Positions 20,222-28,986 of a stretch of DNA of 64,000 nt are shown here, piece after piece. The notes beneath the pieces are model-generated. The model ran no database searches and had not been told where the DNA came from. It saw only the letters and a program-made list of their open reading frames with translations. The first letter of the stretch is position 1. Each line of letters opens with the position of its first letter. A program made the translations under genes and the position numbers. The DNA comes from Rhodoplanes sp. (GTDB lineage Bacteria; Pseudomonadota; Alphaproteobacteria; Rhizobiales; Xanthobacteraceae): assembly GCF_013377085.1 (NCBI RefSeq), contig NZ_JACAAX010000014.1:62001-126000 (forward strand), read 5' to 3'.

Positions 20222-21394
20222 GTGCGCATCAAAACCGTGATCGAGCGGACCGTGAAGGTCGACTCCAAGGTGCGCAATGCGCGGGTCGATCTCGGCCAGA
20301 TGACGGTGTCGGCCGTCGCGGTCGTCACCGATGTCCACGGCGACGGCGGGTCGATCACCGGCTTCGCCTTCAACTCGTTCGGCCGCTACGGCTGCGGCGG
20401 CCCGCTGCGCGACCGCTTCATCCCGCGCCTGCTGGCGCTGGAGCCGGCCGACCTGCTCGACCCGGCGGGCACGAACGTCGATCCGGGCCGCATTCTCGCC
20501 GCGCTGCTGACGCGCGAAAAAGCCGCCGGCCATGCCGAGCGCTCGATGGCGCTGGGCACGCTGGAGCTGGCGCTGTGGGACGTGGTCGCCAAGGTCGAGC
20601 GGCGGCCGCTCTATCAGGTGCTCGCCGACCGGTTCGGTGGCGGCGCGGCCACGCTGCCGGGGGACATTCCGACCTATGCGGCCGGCGGCTTCTACGGCAA
20701 TGCCGACGAGGTCCCGGCGGTCGGCGCCACGGTGGCGGGCTGGCGCGACGCCGGCTTCGTCGACGCCAAGATCAAGGCGGGCGGCGGCGATCTCGGCCTC
20801 GACTGCCGGCGCATCGAGGCGGCGCGCGCGGCGCAGCCGCCCGGCGGCCGGCTCGCCCTGGATCTCAGTTGCGCCTTCGACGCGGCCTCGGGCGTGCAGT
20901 TCGCGCAGGCGGTGAAGCCCTACGATCCGTGGTTCCTGGAGGAGCCCTGCGATCCGCTCGACTTCGAGGGTTATCACGCCGTCGCGCAGACCGGCTGCCG
21001 CATCGCCGGGGGAGAAAATCTCTTCGCCGCGCGAGAGTTCGACAATTTCCTCCGCTACGGACGGCTTGGTCCCGGCGTCGTGCTCGAGCCCGATCCGGCG
21101 CTCGCCTACGGCGTGACCGGCCTGCGCGAGATCGTCGCGGTGGCGCAGGCGCACGGCCTGTCGAAGGCCGCGATCTATCCGCACGGCGGCAACATGATGT
21201 CGCTGCATATCGTCGCCGGTCTGGGGCTCGCCGGGCTCGAAGCCTATCCGGGCCAGTTCGGCATCTTTGGCGGGTTCAGCCGCGAGATCGACATCCGCGA
21301 CGGCCGCGCCAGCCTGCCGTCTGCACCCGGCATCGGCTTCGAGGAGCAGCCGGCGCTGTTCGCGCTGTTCGACGAGATGGCGCGTAGCGCCTGA
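20222..21394 (+). CDS. Mandelate racemase / muconate lactonizing enzyme family protein
   Basis: 390 residues starting at GTG (20222), with GAGGCGAGGGCAGG upstream. Enolase-superfamily fold: N-terminal capping domain, then a barrel with DAKIKAGGGDLGLD (catalytic Lys region), metal ligands in LALDLSCAF, EEPCDP and GGENL, and a C-terminal PHGGNMMSLH. Such enzymes abstract a proton alpha to a carboxylate (racemases, sugar-acid dehydratases, cycloisomerases). The exact substrate is not deducible. It is located between the Bug protein and a dehydrogenase. Confidence 0.88.
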   Translation: MRIKTVIERTVKVDSKVRNARVDLGQMTVSAVAVVTDVHGDGGSITGFAFNSFGRYGCGGPLRDRFIPRLLALEPADLLDPAGTNVDPGRILAALLTREKAAGHAERSMALGTLELALWDVVAKVERRPLYQVLADRFGGGAATLPGDIPTYAAGGFYGNADEVPAVGATVAGWRDAGFVDAKIKAGGGDLGLDCRRIEAARAAQPPGGRLALDLSCAFDAASGVQFAQAVKPYDPWFLEEPCDPLDFEGYHAVAQTGCRIAGGENLFAAREFDNFLRYGRLGPGVVLEPDPALAYGVTGLREIVAVAQAHGLSKAAIYPHGGNMMSLHIVAGLGLAGLEAYPGQFGIFGGFSREIDIRDGRASLPSAPGIGFEEQPALFALFDEMARSA

Positions 21395-21460
21395 ACGCCG
21401 GCGACACGACCGCCGCGCGACCGCGAGACCCTGAGAATCGACAGCAATCGGAGAACCGAC

Positions 21461-22303
21461 ATGAGCCCGGTCATCGCCATCGTCGCCGCCGGAGCGATGG
21501 GAAGCGCGGTCGCGCGCCGCTGCATCGAGAACGGGGCGCGGGTGCTGACGTCGCTCGAGAGCCGTGGCGCCGCGACGGCGCAGCGCGCCGCGGCAGTGGG
21601 TATGACGGCCGCGACCGACGACGAAATAGCCGGCGCCGACCTGGTTTTCTCCGTGGTGCCACCTGCCGAGGCCGCCGCACTGGCCCGGCGACTGGCGCAG
21701 GCGTTCGCCCGCACGGGGAAAACCCCCGTCTATGTCGACTGCAACGCCGTCAACGTGACGACCAAGCAGGAGATCGGTGCCATCGCGATGGCAGGCGGCG
21801 CCCGCTTCGTCGATGCCGCGATCATCGGCTTTCCCCCCGCACCCGGCGAGGTCGGCCCCGCCGTCTATCTCTCGGGCGAGGCGGCGCGTGATGCCACCGT
21901 GCTGGGTACGCTCGGTCTGAACGTGATCGTCATGGAGGCGCCGGTCGGCGCCGCGTCGGCGCTGAAGATGTCGTTCGCGGGTCTCAACAAGGGCATGACC
22001 GGGCTTGCCGCCGCCATGATGCTCGCCGCGTCTCGGGCCGGTGCGTCCAGGGCATTGCGCGAAGAACTGGCGAGCAGCCAGCCGCAGGTGCTGGCGCGCT
22101 TTTCGCGCACCGTCCCGGACATGTATCCGAAGGCGTATCGCTGGGTCGCCGAGATGCACGAGATCGCGGAATTTCTCGGCGACGATCCGGCGGCGCGGAA
22201 AATCTTCGAGGGCATGGCCGAGCTGTTTGCCCGCATCGCGGCCGACGTCGAGTCCGGGCGGGAGGAGGTGCGCCTGTTGGACGCGTTCTTCACCGCACCA
22301 TGA
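21461..22303 (+). CDS. NAD(P)-binding dehydrogenase with DUF1932 C-terminal domain
   Basis: 280 residues. The N-terminal Rossmann domain (VIAIVAAGAMGSAVARRC) has Ala at the first glycine of GxGxMG. The C-terminal helical domain (ALKMSFAGLNKGMTGL, PDMYPKAYRWVAEM) is DUF1932, as in 6-phosphogluconate- or 3-hydroxyisobutyrate-dehydrogenase-like proteins. The Lys in ALKMSFAGLNKG corresponds to the conserved catalytic/substrate Lys. It is the last gene of the five-gene cluster, probably oxidising a hydroxy-acid made or used by its neighbours. It faces livF convergently, with a hairpin between. Confidence 0.85.
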   Translation: MSPVIAIVAAGAMGSAVARRCIENGARVLTSLESRGAATAQRAAAVGMTAATDDEIAGADLVFSVVPPAEAAALARRLAQAFARTGKTPVYVDCNAVNVTTKQEIGAIAMAGGARFVDAAIIGFPPAPGEVGPAVYLSGEAARDATVLGTLGLNVIVMEAPVGAASALKMSFAGLNKGMTGLAAAMMLAASRAGASRALREELASSQPQVLARFSRTVPDMYPKAYRWVAEMHEIAEFLGDDPAARKIFEGMAELFARIAADVESGREEVRLLDAFFTAP

Positions 22304-22427
22304 CGATCGCTGGCGGGATCTCGCCCGCCGCGCCGACGTCACGGCCGAGCAGGGCGATTGCGGGCAGCCGCGGGTGATCCTGCATCGCCGCGGGCTGGTC
22401 GACCGCCGGTCGGGGGCCGAGGGAAGG

Positions 22428-22456
22428 CCCTCGCCGAACCCGGGGCTCGGCGAGGG
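22428..22456. terminator. Bidirectional hairpin between convergent operons
   Basis: CCCTCGCCGA (22428-22437) and TCGGCGAGGG (22447-22456) form a perfect 10-bp stem with a 9-base loop, between the ends of the DUF1932 gene and livF. It could terminate both operons. Confidence 0.6.
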
Positions 22457-22484
22457 GCTCCGGCCCGGCCCGTCCGCGGCGCGT

Positions 22485-23189
22485 CTAAATCCCCAGATAG
22501 GCGGTGCGGACGTGCTCGTTGTTCGCCAGCTCGTCGCTCGCCCCGTGCAGGACCACGCGTCCGGTTTCCAGCACGTAGGCGCGGGTCGACACCGCGAGCG
22601 CCTCGGCGAGGTTCTGCTCGACCAGGAGCAGCGACACGCCTTGGCCCGAGATCGTCTTGATGATCTCGAACACGGCCTCGACCATGATGGGGGCGAGCCC
22701 GAGCGAGGGCTCGTCCAGGATCAGCAGCTTGGGGTGGCTCATCAGCGCCCGTGCGATCGCCAGCATCTGCTGCTGTCCACCGCTCAGCGAACCGCCGAGC
22801 TGCGATTCCTTCTCGCGCAGGACCGGGAACAGGTCGTAGACCATCTTCATGGTCTCGGGGCGCCGCTCGCGGGCCGCCGGTACGTAGCCGCCGAGCAGCA
22901 GGTTGTCCTTCACGGTGAGCTGGGTGAGCACGCCGCGCCCCTGCGGGATATGGGCGATGCCGAGCGCCGGAAGCTTGTGCGCCGGCAGCGCGCCGAGATC
23001 CTGTCCGTCGAACACGATGCTGCCCGACCAGACCGGCACCAGCCCGGAAATGGCTCGCAGCAGCGTCGTCTTGCCGGCGCCGTTGGACCCCACCAGCGAG
23101 ACCGCCTCTCCCGACTCCACCGTCAGGGAGACGCAGTCCAGCACTTTCATGTCGCCGTAGCCGGCGCTGATCGCTTTGACGTCGAGCAC
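22485..23189 (-). CDS. livF: Branched-chain amino acid-type ABC transporter ATPase LivF
   Basis: 234 residues starting at GTG (23189), with GGGGGGAG about 10 bases upstream. The start overlaps the end of livG by 43 bases; a longer frame upstream runs antiparallel to livG's real frame and is rejected. Walker A is GSNGAGKTT, the ABC signature LSGGQQQ, Walker B LLILDEP, and VEQN precedes the switch. It is one of two ATPases energising uptake by LivHM. Final gene of the long minus-strand set. Confidence 0.93.
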   Translation of the reverse strand: MLDVKAISAGYGDMKVLDCVSLTVESGEAVSLVGSNGAGKTTLLRAISGLVPVWSGSIVFDGQDLGALPAHKLPALGIAHIPQGRGVLTQLTVKDNLLLGGYVPAARERRPETMKMVYDLFPVLREKESQLGGSLSGGQQQMLAIARALMSHPKLLILDEPSLGLAPIMVEAVFEIIKTISGQGVSLLLVEQNLAEALAVSTRAYVLETGRVVLHGASDELANNEHVRTAYLGI

Positions 23190-23920
23190 AGCTTCGAACT
23201 CCCCCCGAGATAGGCCCGGATCACCTTTTCGTCTCTCATCACGGCCTGCGGCGAGCCCTCGGCCAGGAGCTCGCCCTGGTTCAGCACCACCACGCGATGA
23301 CAGAGCGCCACCACGGCCTTCATCACGTGCTCGATGAAGATCACGCTGACGCCGGTCCTGTTGATCAGCCGCACGAGGTCGAGGCCCTCGTCCATCTCGC
23401 GCGGATTGAGTCCGGCGAGACATTCGTCGAGCATCAGGACCTTGGGCTTGAGGGCGAGCGCCCGGCAGAGGTCGAGCCGCCGCCGGCGCTCGACCGGCAG
23501 GTTGGCGCTCGTCACGTCGACGCAATCGGCGAGACCGGTCAGCGCGATGCATTCGCGCGCCGCGGCCTCGGCCTCGGCGGGGCGGTCGGTGTGCAGCAGT
23601 GCCGCGACCGTGACGTTCTCCAGCACCGTCATGCCGAGGAAGGGCCGCGACGACTGGAACGTGCGGGCGACCCCGTGCCGCGCCATGGCGGGAGTGGGCA
23701 GCCCGGTGACGTCGACGTCCTGGAGGAGCGCCCTGCCGCCGTCGGGCCTGAAGGTTCCGGCGATGGTGTTGACGAATGTCGACTTGCCGGACCCGTTGGG
23801 TCCGATCAGGCCGAGAATCTCGCCCTCCGCGAGGTCGAGGCTGACGTCCTTGAGGGCGTGGACGCCCTGGAAGGACTTCTTGAGATTGGTCACCTTAAGC
23901 AACGTGGACACGGGTTCCAA
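23147..23920 (-). CDS. livG: Branched-chain amino acid-type ABC transporter ATPase LivG
   Basis: 257 residues. Walker A is GPNGSGKST and Walker B VLMLDE. The signature motif is degenerate (LPVERRRRLDLCRAL in place of LSGGQ), as is usual for LivG relatives. FIEHVM is the switch-His segment. It pairs with LivF. The gene overlaps livM by 26 bases and livF by 43 bases, so the importer genes are translationally coupled. Confidence 0.93.
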   Translation of the reverse strand: MEPVSTLLKVTNLKKSFQGVHALKDVSLDLAEGEILGLIGPNGSGKSTFVNTIAGTFRPDGGRALLQDVDVTGLPTPAMARHGVARTFQSSRPFLGMTVLENVTVAALLHTDRPAEAEAAARECIALTGLADCVDVTSANLPVERRRRLDLCRALALKPKVLMLDECLAGLNPREMDEGLDLVRLINRTGVSVIFIEHVMKAVVALCHRVVVLNQGELLAEGSPQAVMRDEKVIRAYLGGSSKLCSTSKRSAPATAT

Positions 23921-24887
23921 CCTGTTTCGGGAGACTGGCGGCGGGAGCGCGGTCGAACAGCGAGATCAGACCTTTGGGTCTCGCGACCACGACCACGATG
24001 AGGAGCAGGCCGTAGAGAACGAGGCTGGCCCCGCTCCGCAGCGAGCCGAGATACATGTTGGTCAGCTCGGTCAGCAGCACGACGACGGTGGCGCCGAGAA
24101 CCGGTCCCCACAGGGTGCCGATCCCGCCGACGATGACGACCACGGCGATCTCGATCGAGAGGTTCAGGCTGGCGACCCCGTCCGGGTCGATATAGCCGAC
24201 CGTGAAGGCGTAGAGCACGCCCGCCGCCGCCGTGATGGCCGCGCTGAGCACGTAGGCGATCAGCTTCACCCTGTCGGTTCGCACGCCGAGCGATTCGGCG
24301 GCGTCCTGATCCTCGCGGATCGCGGCGAGATAGCGCCCGATCTTCGCCTTCTCCATCCAGCGCACCAGGACGAAGACGGCGACCAGCAGGCCGAGCGCGA
24401 GATAGTAGTAGGGCGCTTTCGAGCTGAACTGCAGGGTCAGGATGTCGTCGCCGTGGAACGGCAGCGGAACGCCGTTCGCCCCGCCGGTGAACTCCTGGAA
24501 GTGCAGGAACAGGATGCGGGCAATCTCACCGGCCGCGATCGTCGCCAGGCAGAAATACGGTCCGCGAAGACGGAAGCACGGGAGCCCGATGACGACGGCC
24601 GCGCCGCAGGCCAGAACCATGCCGACGATGCCGCCGACGAGCGGCGAGATCTCGTAGTTGACCATCAGGAGAACGGCACTGTAGGCGCCGATGGCGAAGA
24701 AGGTGGAGTGCCCGAGCGACAGTTGCGCGCCGTAGCCGCCGATCAGGTTCCAGCCGAGCCCCATGGTCGCGAACAGGAACACCATGAGGACCGTGTGGAT
24801 GTAGTACGGCGTCGTCGTCACGACCGGGAACAGCAGAACGGCCGCGCCGGCGAGGGCGGCGAGAAAGATGCGTCCGGTGCGGTTCAT
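23895..24887 (-). CDS. livM: Branched-chain amino acid-type ABC transporter permease LivM
   Basis: 330 residues, about nine hydrophobic segments, with the LivM signature GYGAQLSLGHSTFFAIGAY (about 51-69) and VRTDRVKLIAYVLSA. An open frame continues upstream to 25601 but there it is antisense-like noise within livH; the ATG at 24887 overlaps the livH stop by one base (TGATG) and begins with a typical N-terminal membrane segment. Confidence 0.93.
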   Translation of the reverse strand: MNRTGRIFLAALAGAAVLLFPVVTTTPYYIHTVLMVFLFATMGLGWNLIGGYGAQLSLGHSTFFAIGAYSAVLLMVNYEISPLVGGIVGMVLACGAAVVIGLPCFRLRGPYFCLATIAAGEIARILFLHFQEFTGGANGVPLPFHGDDILTLQFSSKAPYYYLALGLLVAVFVLVRWMEKAKIGRYLAAIREDQDAAESLGVRTDRVKLIAYVLSAAITAAAGVLYAFTVGYIDPDGVASLNLSIEIAVVVIVGGIGTLWGPVLGATVVVLLTELTNMYLGSLRSGASLVLYGLLLIVVVVARPKGLISLFDRAPAASLPKQVGTRVHVA

Positions 24888-25756
24888 CACGCACTCCTCC
24901 CGAACAGCCCGCTCGGCCGCACGAACAGCACGGCGAGGAAGATGAGAAACGCGAAGAGCTGCGACAGGTCGAGAGACACGAACGTGCCGCCGAGCGCCTC
25001 GACGATGCCGATCAGCAGGCCGCCGACGAGCGCGCCGGTGAGCGAGCCCATGCCGCCGAGCACCACCACGATGAAGGCCGTGGTGTTGAACAGGGTCCCG
25101 ACCCCGGGATAGACATAGAACATCGGCGTCAGCAGAACCCCGGCGATACCAGCCATCACGGTGCCGACCCCGAACGCCACGGCGAAGCAGCTTACCGGGT
25201 CGATGCCGAGCAGCGTCGCGACCTCGCGGCTCTCCGCGGTCGCCCGCATCGCCCGCCCCGTGTCGGTCCGGTTCAGGAACAAGGTCAGCGCCGCCACCAT
25301 GACGAGGGCGACGCCGAACGCGATGAGGCGCGGCAGCGAGATCGCCAGCCCGCCGAACCTTATGGCCGCATCCTTCACGGTCGTCGTGACGGTCAGGTAG
25401 TCGGCTCCGAACGCCAGCAGGGTGATGTTCTGGAGGAAGATCGAGAGACCGAGCGTCAGCAGGATGAAGGCCTCGTCGCTCTTGCCGATGATGCGGATGA
25501 TCAGGAGCTTGAAGGTGAGCCAGCCGCCCACGAACATGATGACGGCGACGATGAGCAGGCCCGGATAGGGGCCGATGCCGACGAAGGTCGCCAGCGCCCA
25601 ACTGACATACATCCCCAGCATGACGAATTCGCCCTGGGCGAAGTTGACGATCTTCATGACGCCGAAGATCAGGGTCAGCCCCACCGCGACCAGCGCGTAG
25701 ACGCCGCCGATCATCAGGCCGTTCAATGTCGTCTGCAGGATAATGGTGGAGTCCAA
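24887..25756 (-). CDS. livH: Branched-chain amino acid-type ABC transporter permease LivH
   Basis: 289 residues, mostly hydrophobic, with the LivH start QTTLNGLMIGGVYALVAVGL and MKIVNFAQGEFVMLGMY. It forms the inner-membrane channel with LivM. It lies 79 bases after livK and is coupled to livM. The family imports amino acids, but also amides, urea and aromatic or short-chain acids, so the substrate is better judged from the enzymes in the same set. Confidence 0.93.
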   Translation of the reverse strand: MDSTIILQTTLNGLMIGGVYALVAVGLTLIFGVMKIVNFAQGEFVMLGMYVSWALATFVGIGPYPGLLIVAVIMFVGGWLTFKLLIIRIIGKSDEAFILLTLGLSIFLQNITLLAFGADYLTVTTTVKDAAIRFGGLAISLPRLIAFGVALVMVAALTLFLNRTDTGRAMRATAESREVATLLGIDPVSCFAVAFGVGTVMAGIAGVLLTPMFYVYPGVGTLFNTTAFIVVVLGGMGSLTGALVGGLLIGIVEALGGTFVSLDLSQLFAFLIFLAVLFVRPSGLFGRSA

Positions 25757-25835
25757 GAGCGTCCCCCGTCGGTGCGAGAACTCTGCGACTGGACGGAGGG
25801 CGGGGCGCGAAGGTCGCTTCCCCGCCCGACCGTCG

Positions 25836-27047
25836 TCACCTCTTGAAGGTGCGCACGGCGTCCATCGCGGGGAACACGGTCCGCGGCTTGTCGTCCTGCC
25901 ACTGGATCATGACCGGGTGGACGGCGCCGTTCCAGCCGGTGCCGTCGATCTTGACCCGCCCGGGCTGCATGAAGCCGCCGATCTTGTCGTTGTCGAAGGT
26001 CGAGAGGGCTTCGCGCACCTTCACCGGGTCTGCCGACTTGGCGATCTCCATCGCCTCTGCCAGCATCCGCACCGCGACGTAGGTCGGTCCGGCGTGCTCG
26101 GTCATGAAGGTGCCGAACTTCTCCTCGTAGCGGGTCGTGATCGAGGCGAGCTCCGGGACGCTGGAGATGCTCTTGGAGTCCCAGTTCCACGAGGCCACCG
26201 AGACGAATCCGTTGACGGCCGGGCCCATCTCCTTGGCGAACACCGGCCACAGGAACCCGGCGCCGCCGCCGATGATGACCGGGCTGACGTCCATCTGCTT
26301 CATCGTGTTGATGATCAGCTTGGCGTCGGTCGTGTAGGCGACCGGGAACAGCGCCTTGGCGCCGGAGGCCTTGATCTTGGTGACCAGCGACGATGCGTCG
26401 GTGAAGCCGTGCGGATAGGCCTCGAAGAGCACCAGGTTCAGGCCCGCCGAGGCCGCGATCTCCTTGATGCTGGAGGCGGTCGACACGCCGTAGCCCGAGT
26501 TCTCGTAGACGACGGCGACGTCCTTGATGCCGAGGCCGTACGTCTCGTTCAGCGCCTTCAGGAACTGGACCTGGGTGCTGCCGAACTGGCTGCCCTTGGG
26601 CGTGACCTGGAACGTGTACTTGTACTTGAGCGACGTGATCTGGTCGTTCACCGAGTTGGTGATGATCGGGATGCGGCTCTTCTCGGCGACCGGCAGGATC
26701 GGAAGCGTGAGGCCGGAAATGCCGGTGCCGACCGCGCCGGCCACCTTCTGGGTGCTGAAGACGCGTTCTGCCGTCGAGGCCGCGTTCTTCGGGTCGCTGG
26801 TCGTGTCGACGATCACCAGCTTGATCACGGCGCCGCCGAGCGCCTTGATGCCGCCGGCCTTGTTGATGTCTTCGATCGCCAGAGTCGCCGCGTTGAGGTC
26901 CTGCTGACCGGCGTCGACATTGTTGCCGGACAGAGGATTCAGGAAGGCGATCTGCACTTCCTTCTCGGCGCCTTGAGAGATTGCGATTGCGAGGCCCAGA
27001 GCGGCCGAGACGACCGCCGTGGACGTCAACCATGAGCCTAGCTTCAT
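25836..27047 (-). CDS. livK: Periplasmic substrate-binding protein of Liv-type transporter
   Basis: 403 residues with a signal peptide (MKLGSWLTSTAVVSAALGLA, cleavage near GAEKE). The type I periplasmic-binding fold starts VQIAFLNPLSGNN and includes GGIKALGGAVIKLVIVDTTS. It delivers substrate to LivHM. It is located between the acyl-CoA enzymes and the permeases, with a 210-base gap upstream containing repeat A copy 2, so it may have its own promoter. Confidence 0.92.
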   Translation of the reverse strand: MKLGSWLTSTAVVSAALGLAIAISQGAEKEVQIAFLNPLSGNNVDAGQQDLNAATLAIEDINKAGGIKALGGAVIKLVIVDTTSDPKNAASTAERVFSTQKVAGAVGTGISGLTLPILPVAEKSRIPIITNSVNDQITSLKYKYTFQVTPKGSQFGSTQVQFLKALNETYGLGIKDVAVVYENSGYGVSTASSIKEIAASAGLNLVLFEAYPHGFTDASSLVTKIKASGAKALFPVAYTTDAKLIINTMKQMDVSPVIIGGGAGFLWPVFAKEMGPAVNGFVSVASWNWDSKSISSVPELASITTRYEEKFGTFMTEHAGPTYVAVRMLAEAMEIAKSADPVKVREALSTFDNDKIGGFMQPGRVKIDGTGWNGAVHPVMIQWQDDKPRTVFPAMDAVRTFKR

Positions 27048-27149
27048 TCCCTCACTCCTGATGCTTGATCGATCGTTGTTGTCGAATCACGTCCGGTCGG
27101 GGGGGCTGCCTTCTTTTTCGGAAACGACGATGTGGTGTCGGGCCGCAGG

Positions 27150-27259
27150 GCGCGTTCGGCGAAAGTGGAGGCCGGGTTTGCGTCCGAACGCGCTCCATGA
27201 GTGTGATTCGGAGCGTTCTCTTCACGCGAACCGGTTCGCGCTTCGCTCGAGAACGCTCT
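27150..27259. repeat. Dispersed hairpin repeat, family A, copy 2
   Basis: This matches 3547-3656. Outer arms GAGCGTTCTC (27211-27220) and GAGAACGCTC (27249-27258) are perfectly complementary. An inner perfect palindrome CGCGAACCGGTTCGCG sits at 27225-27240. Its right edge overlaps the TAG stop (27260-27258) of the 3-hydroxyacyl-CoA dehydrogenase gene. Confidence 0.85.
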
Positions 27260-28106
27260 AGGCGTATTTGTAGAAGCCGCGGCCGGTCTTGCGGCCGAGC
27301 CAGCCGGCCTTGACCATCTGGACGAACAGCGGACAGGGCCGGTACTTGGAGTCGCGCAGGTTCTCGTAGAGGCCTGAGATCGTCGCCAGGGCGACGTCGA
27401 GGCCGACGAAGTCGGCCAGCTCGAGCGGGCCCATCGGATGGTTGCAGCCGAGCTTCATGCCGGCGTCGACGTCTTCGGGCTTGGCGCCCTCCATGACGCA
27501 GAACACCGCCTCGTTGATCATCGGCAGCAGGACACGGTTGACGATGAAGCCGGGATAGTCCTGCGCCAGGATCGCCTTCTTGCCGACGGCGTCGACGAAG
27601 TCCTGGGCCTTCTGGAAGGTGGCGTCGGAGGTCGCCAGGCCGCGGATCATCTCGACCAGGGCCATCCGGGGCGCCGGATAGAAGAAGTGCAGCCCGATGA
27701 CGTTCTCGGGTCGGCGGGTGACGGCGCTGATCTCGGTGATCGACAGTCCCGACGTGTTGGTGGCGAGCAGGGCGCTCGGCCGCGCCACCGCGTCGAGCTT
27801 CCGGAAGGCCTCCTTCTTGACCGGCAGGTCCTCGTAGACCGCCTCGATCACCAGGTCGGCCGCGGCGAGCGCGTCGTAGGACGAGGCGGAATGCACGCGG
27901 CCGACGATGGCGGCGGCGGCATCGGCGGAAAGCTGTCCCTTCTCGGCCGATTTCTTGATGCTCTTCTCGATGCGGGCGCGGCCCTTCGCCACGGCGGCCG
28001 GGTCGGTGTCGACCAGCACGACGTCGCTGCCGGCGCGTGCCGCGACCTCGGCGATGCCCGCTCCCATGAGTCCGGCGCCGAGCACGCCGACCGATAGTTC
28101 CTTCAT
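27258..28106 (-). CDS. 3-hydroxyacyl-CoA (3-hydroxybutyryl-CoA) dehydrogenase
   Basis: 282 residues. NAD-binding GVLGAGLMGAGIAEVAARAG leads, and the C-terminal domain includes HFFYPAPRMALVEMIRG, DYPGFIVNRVLLPMINEA and the final GRKTGRGFYKYA. It oxidises L-3-hydroxyacyl-CoA to 3-ketoacyl-CoA. The length of about 282 matches the short Hbd/PaaH type. With the thiolase and CoA-transferase upstream it forms a beta-oxidation-like set. Its stop codon lies in repeat A. Confidence 0.93.
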   Translation of the reverse strand: MKELSVGVLGAGLMGAGIAEVAARAGSDVVLVDTDPAAVAKGRARIEKSIKKSAEKGQLSADAAAAIVGRVHSASSYDALAAADLVIEAVYEDLPVKKEAFRKLDAVARPSALLATNTSGLSITEISAVTRRPENVIGLHFFYPAPRMALVEMIRGLATSDATFQKAQDFVDAVGKKAILAQDYPGFIVNRVLLPMINEAVFCVMEGAKPEDVDAGMKLGCNHPMGPLELADFVGLDVALATISGLYENLRDSKYRPCPLFVQMVKAGWLGRKTGRGFYKYA

Positions 28107-28236
28107 GTCTCGATCCTCGTTTCGATGGCGCGCGGACGAATCCGGCTCGCCGGGTCGATGGTCTCGGGCCGGGCGAGCCGGGGCTCGCGCGGCCGCATTC
28201 GATGTCGGGCGGTGGCGGGCCGCCGTCGGGGGCCGT

Positions 28237-28974
28237 CTACAGCACCATACCGCCCGAGACGTTGATCACCTCGCCGGTGACGTAGGCGGCGTCGTCGGAG
28301 GCCAGGAAGGCGACGACGTTGCCGACGTCGTCGGGAGAGCCGACGCGGCCGCACCAGATCTTGCCGATCATGGCGTCCCACACCGCCGGCGGCACGCCGC
28401 GGGTCATCTCGGTGTCGACGAAGCCGGGGCAGATCGCGTTGACCGTGATGCCCTTCTTGGCGAGCTCGCGCGCCGCCGTCTTGGTCAGGCCGACGACGCC
28501 GGCCTTGGAGGCGGCGTAGTTGGCCTGCCCGAAATTGCCGAGCCAGCTCATCGAGGCGACGTTGACGATCCGGCCGTAGCCGCGCTCGCGCATGATCTGT
28601 GCGGCCTGACGCAGGCAGTAGAAGGTGCCGGTCAGATTGACGGCGATCACCTTGTCCCAGCTCTCGTCCGTCATCTTGTGCAGGGCGCCGTCGCGGTTGA
28701 TGCCGGCGTTGTTGACCAGGATGTCGAGCTCGCCGAACCCCTTCGCTGCCGCGGCGAACATCGCCTCGACGTCGGCCTTGCGGGAAATGTCGGCGGCGAC
28801 GCCGATCGCCCTGCCGCCGGCGCCGGTGATCTCGTCGGCGACGGCGACGGCATTCTCCCGGACGACGTCGCCCACCACCACCTCGGCGCCCTCGCGGGCG
28901 AGCTTCAGGGCGATGCCGCGGCCGAGGCCACGACCGGCGCCGGTGACGATGGCGACCTTGTTCTCCAACCGCAT
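28237..28974 (-). CDS. 3-oxoacyl-ACP reductase / acetoacetyl-CoA reductase-like SDR
   Basis: 245 residues, a classical SDR: TGAGRGLGRGIA (11-22), NNAG (NNAGINRDG), catalytic Ser in NVASMSW, and YAASKAG with the Tyr-x3-Lys intact. The sequence style (GNFGQANYAASKAGVVGLTK) is FabG/PhbB-like. It probably interconverts 3-hydroxyacyl and 3-ketoacyl thioesters with the opposite stereochemistry or cofactor to the downstream dehydrogenase. It ends 130 bases before that gene and follows the CoA-transferase by 12 bases. Confidence 0.9.
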   Translation of the reverse strand: MRLENKVAIVTGAGRGLGRGIALKLAREGAEVVVGDVVRENAVAVADEITGAGGRAIGVAADISRKADVEAMFAAAAKGFGELDILVNNAGINRDGALHKMTDESWDKVIAVNLTGTFYCLRQAAQIMRERGYGRIVNVASMSWLGNFGQANYAASKAGVVGLTKTAARELAKKGITVNAICPGFVDTEMTRGVPPAVWDAMIGKIWCGRVGSPDDVGNVVAFLASDDAAYVTGEVINVSGGMVL

Positions 28975-28986
28975 GTCCGCTTCATC

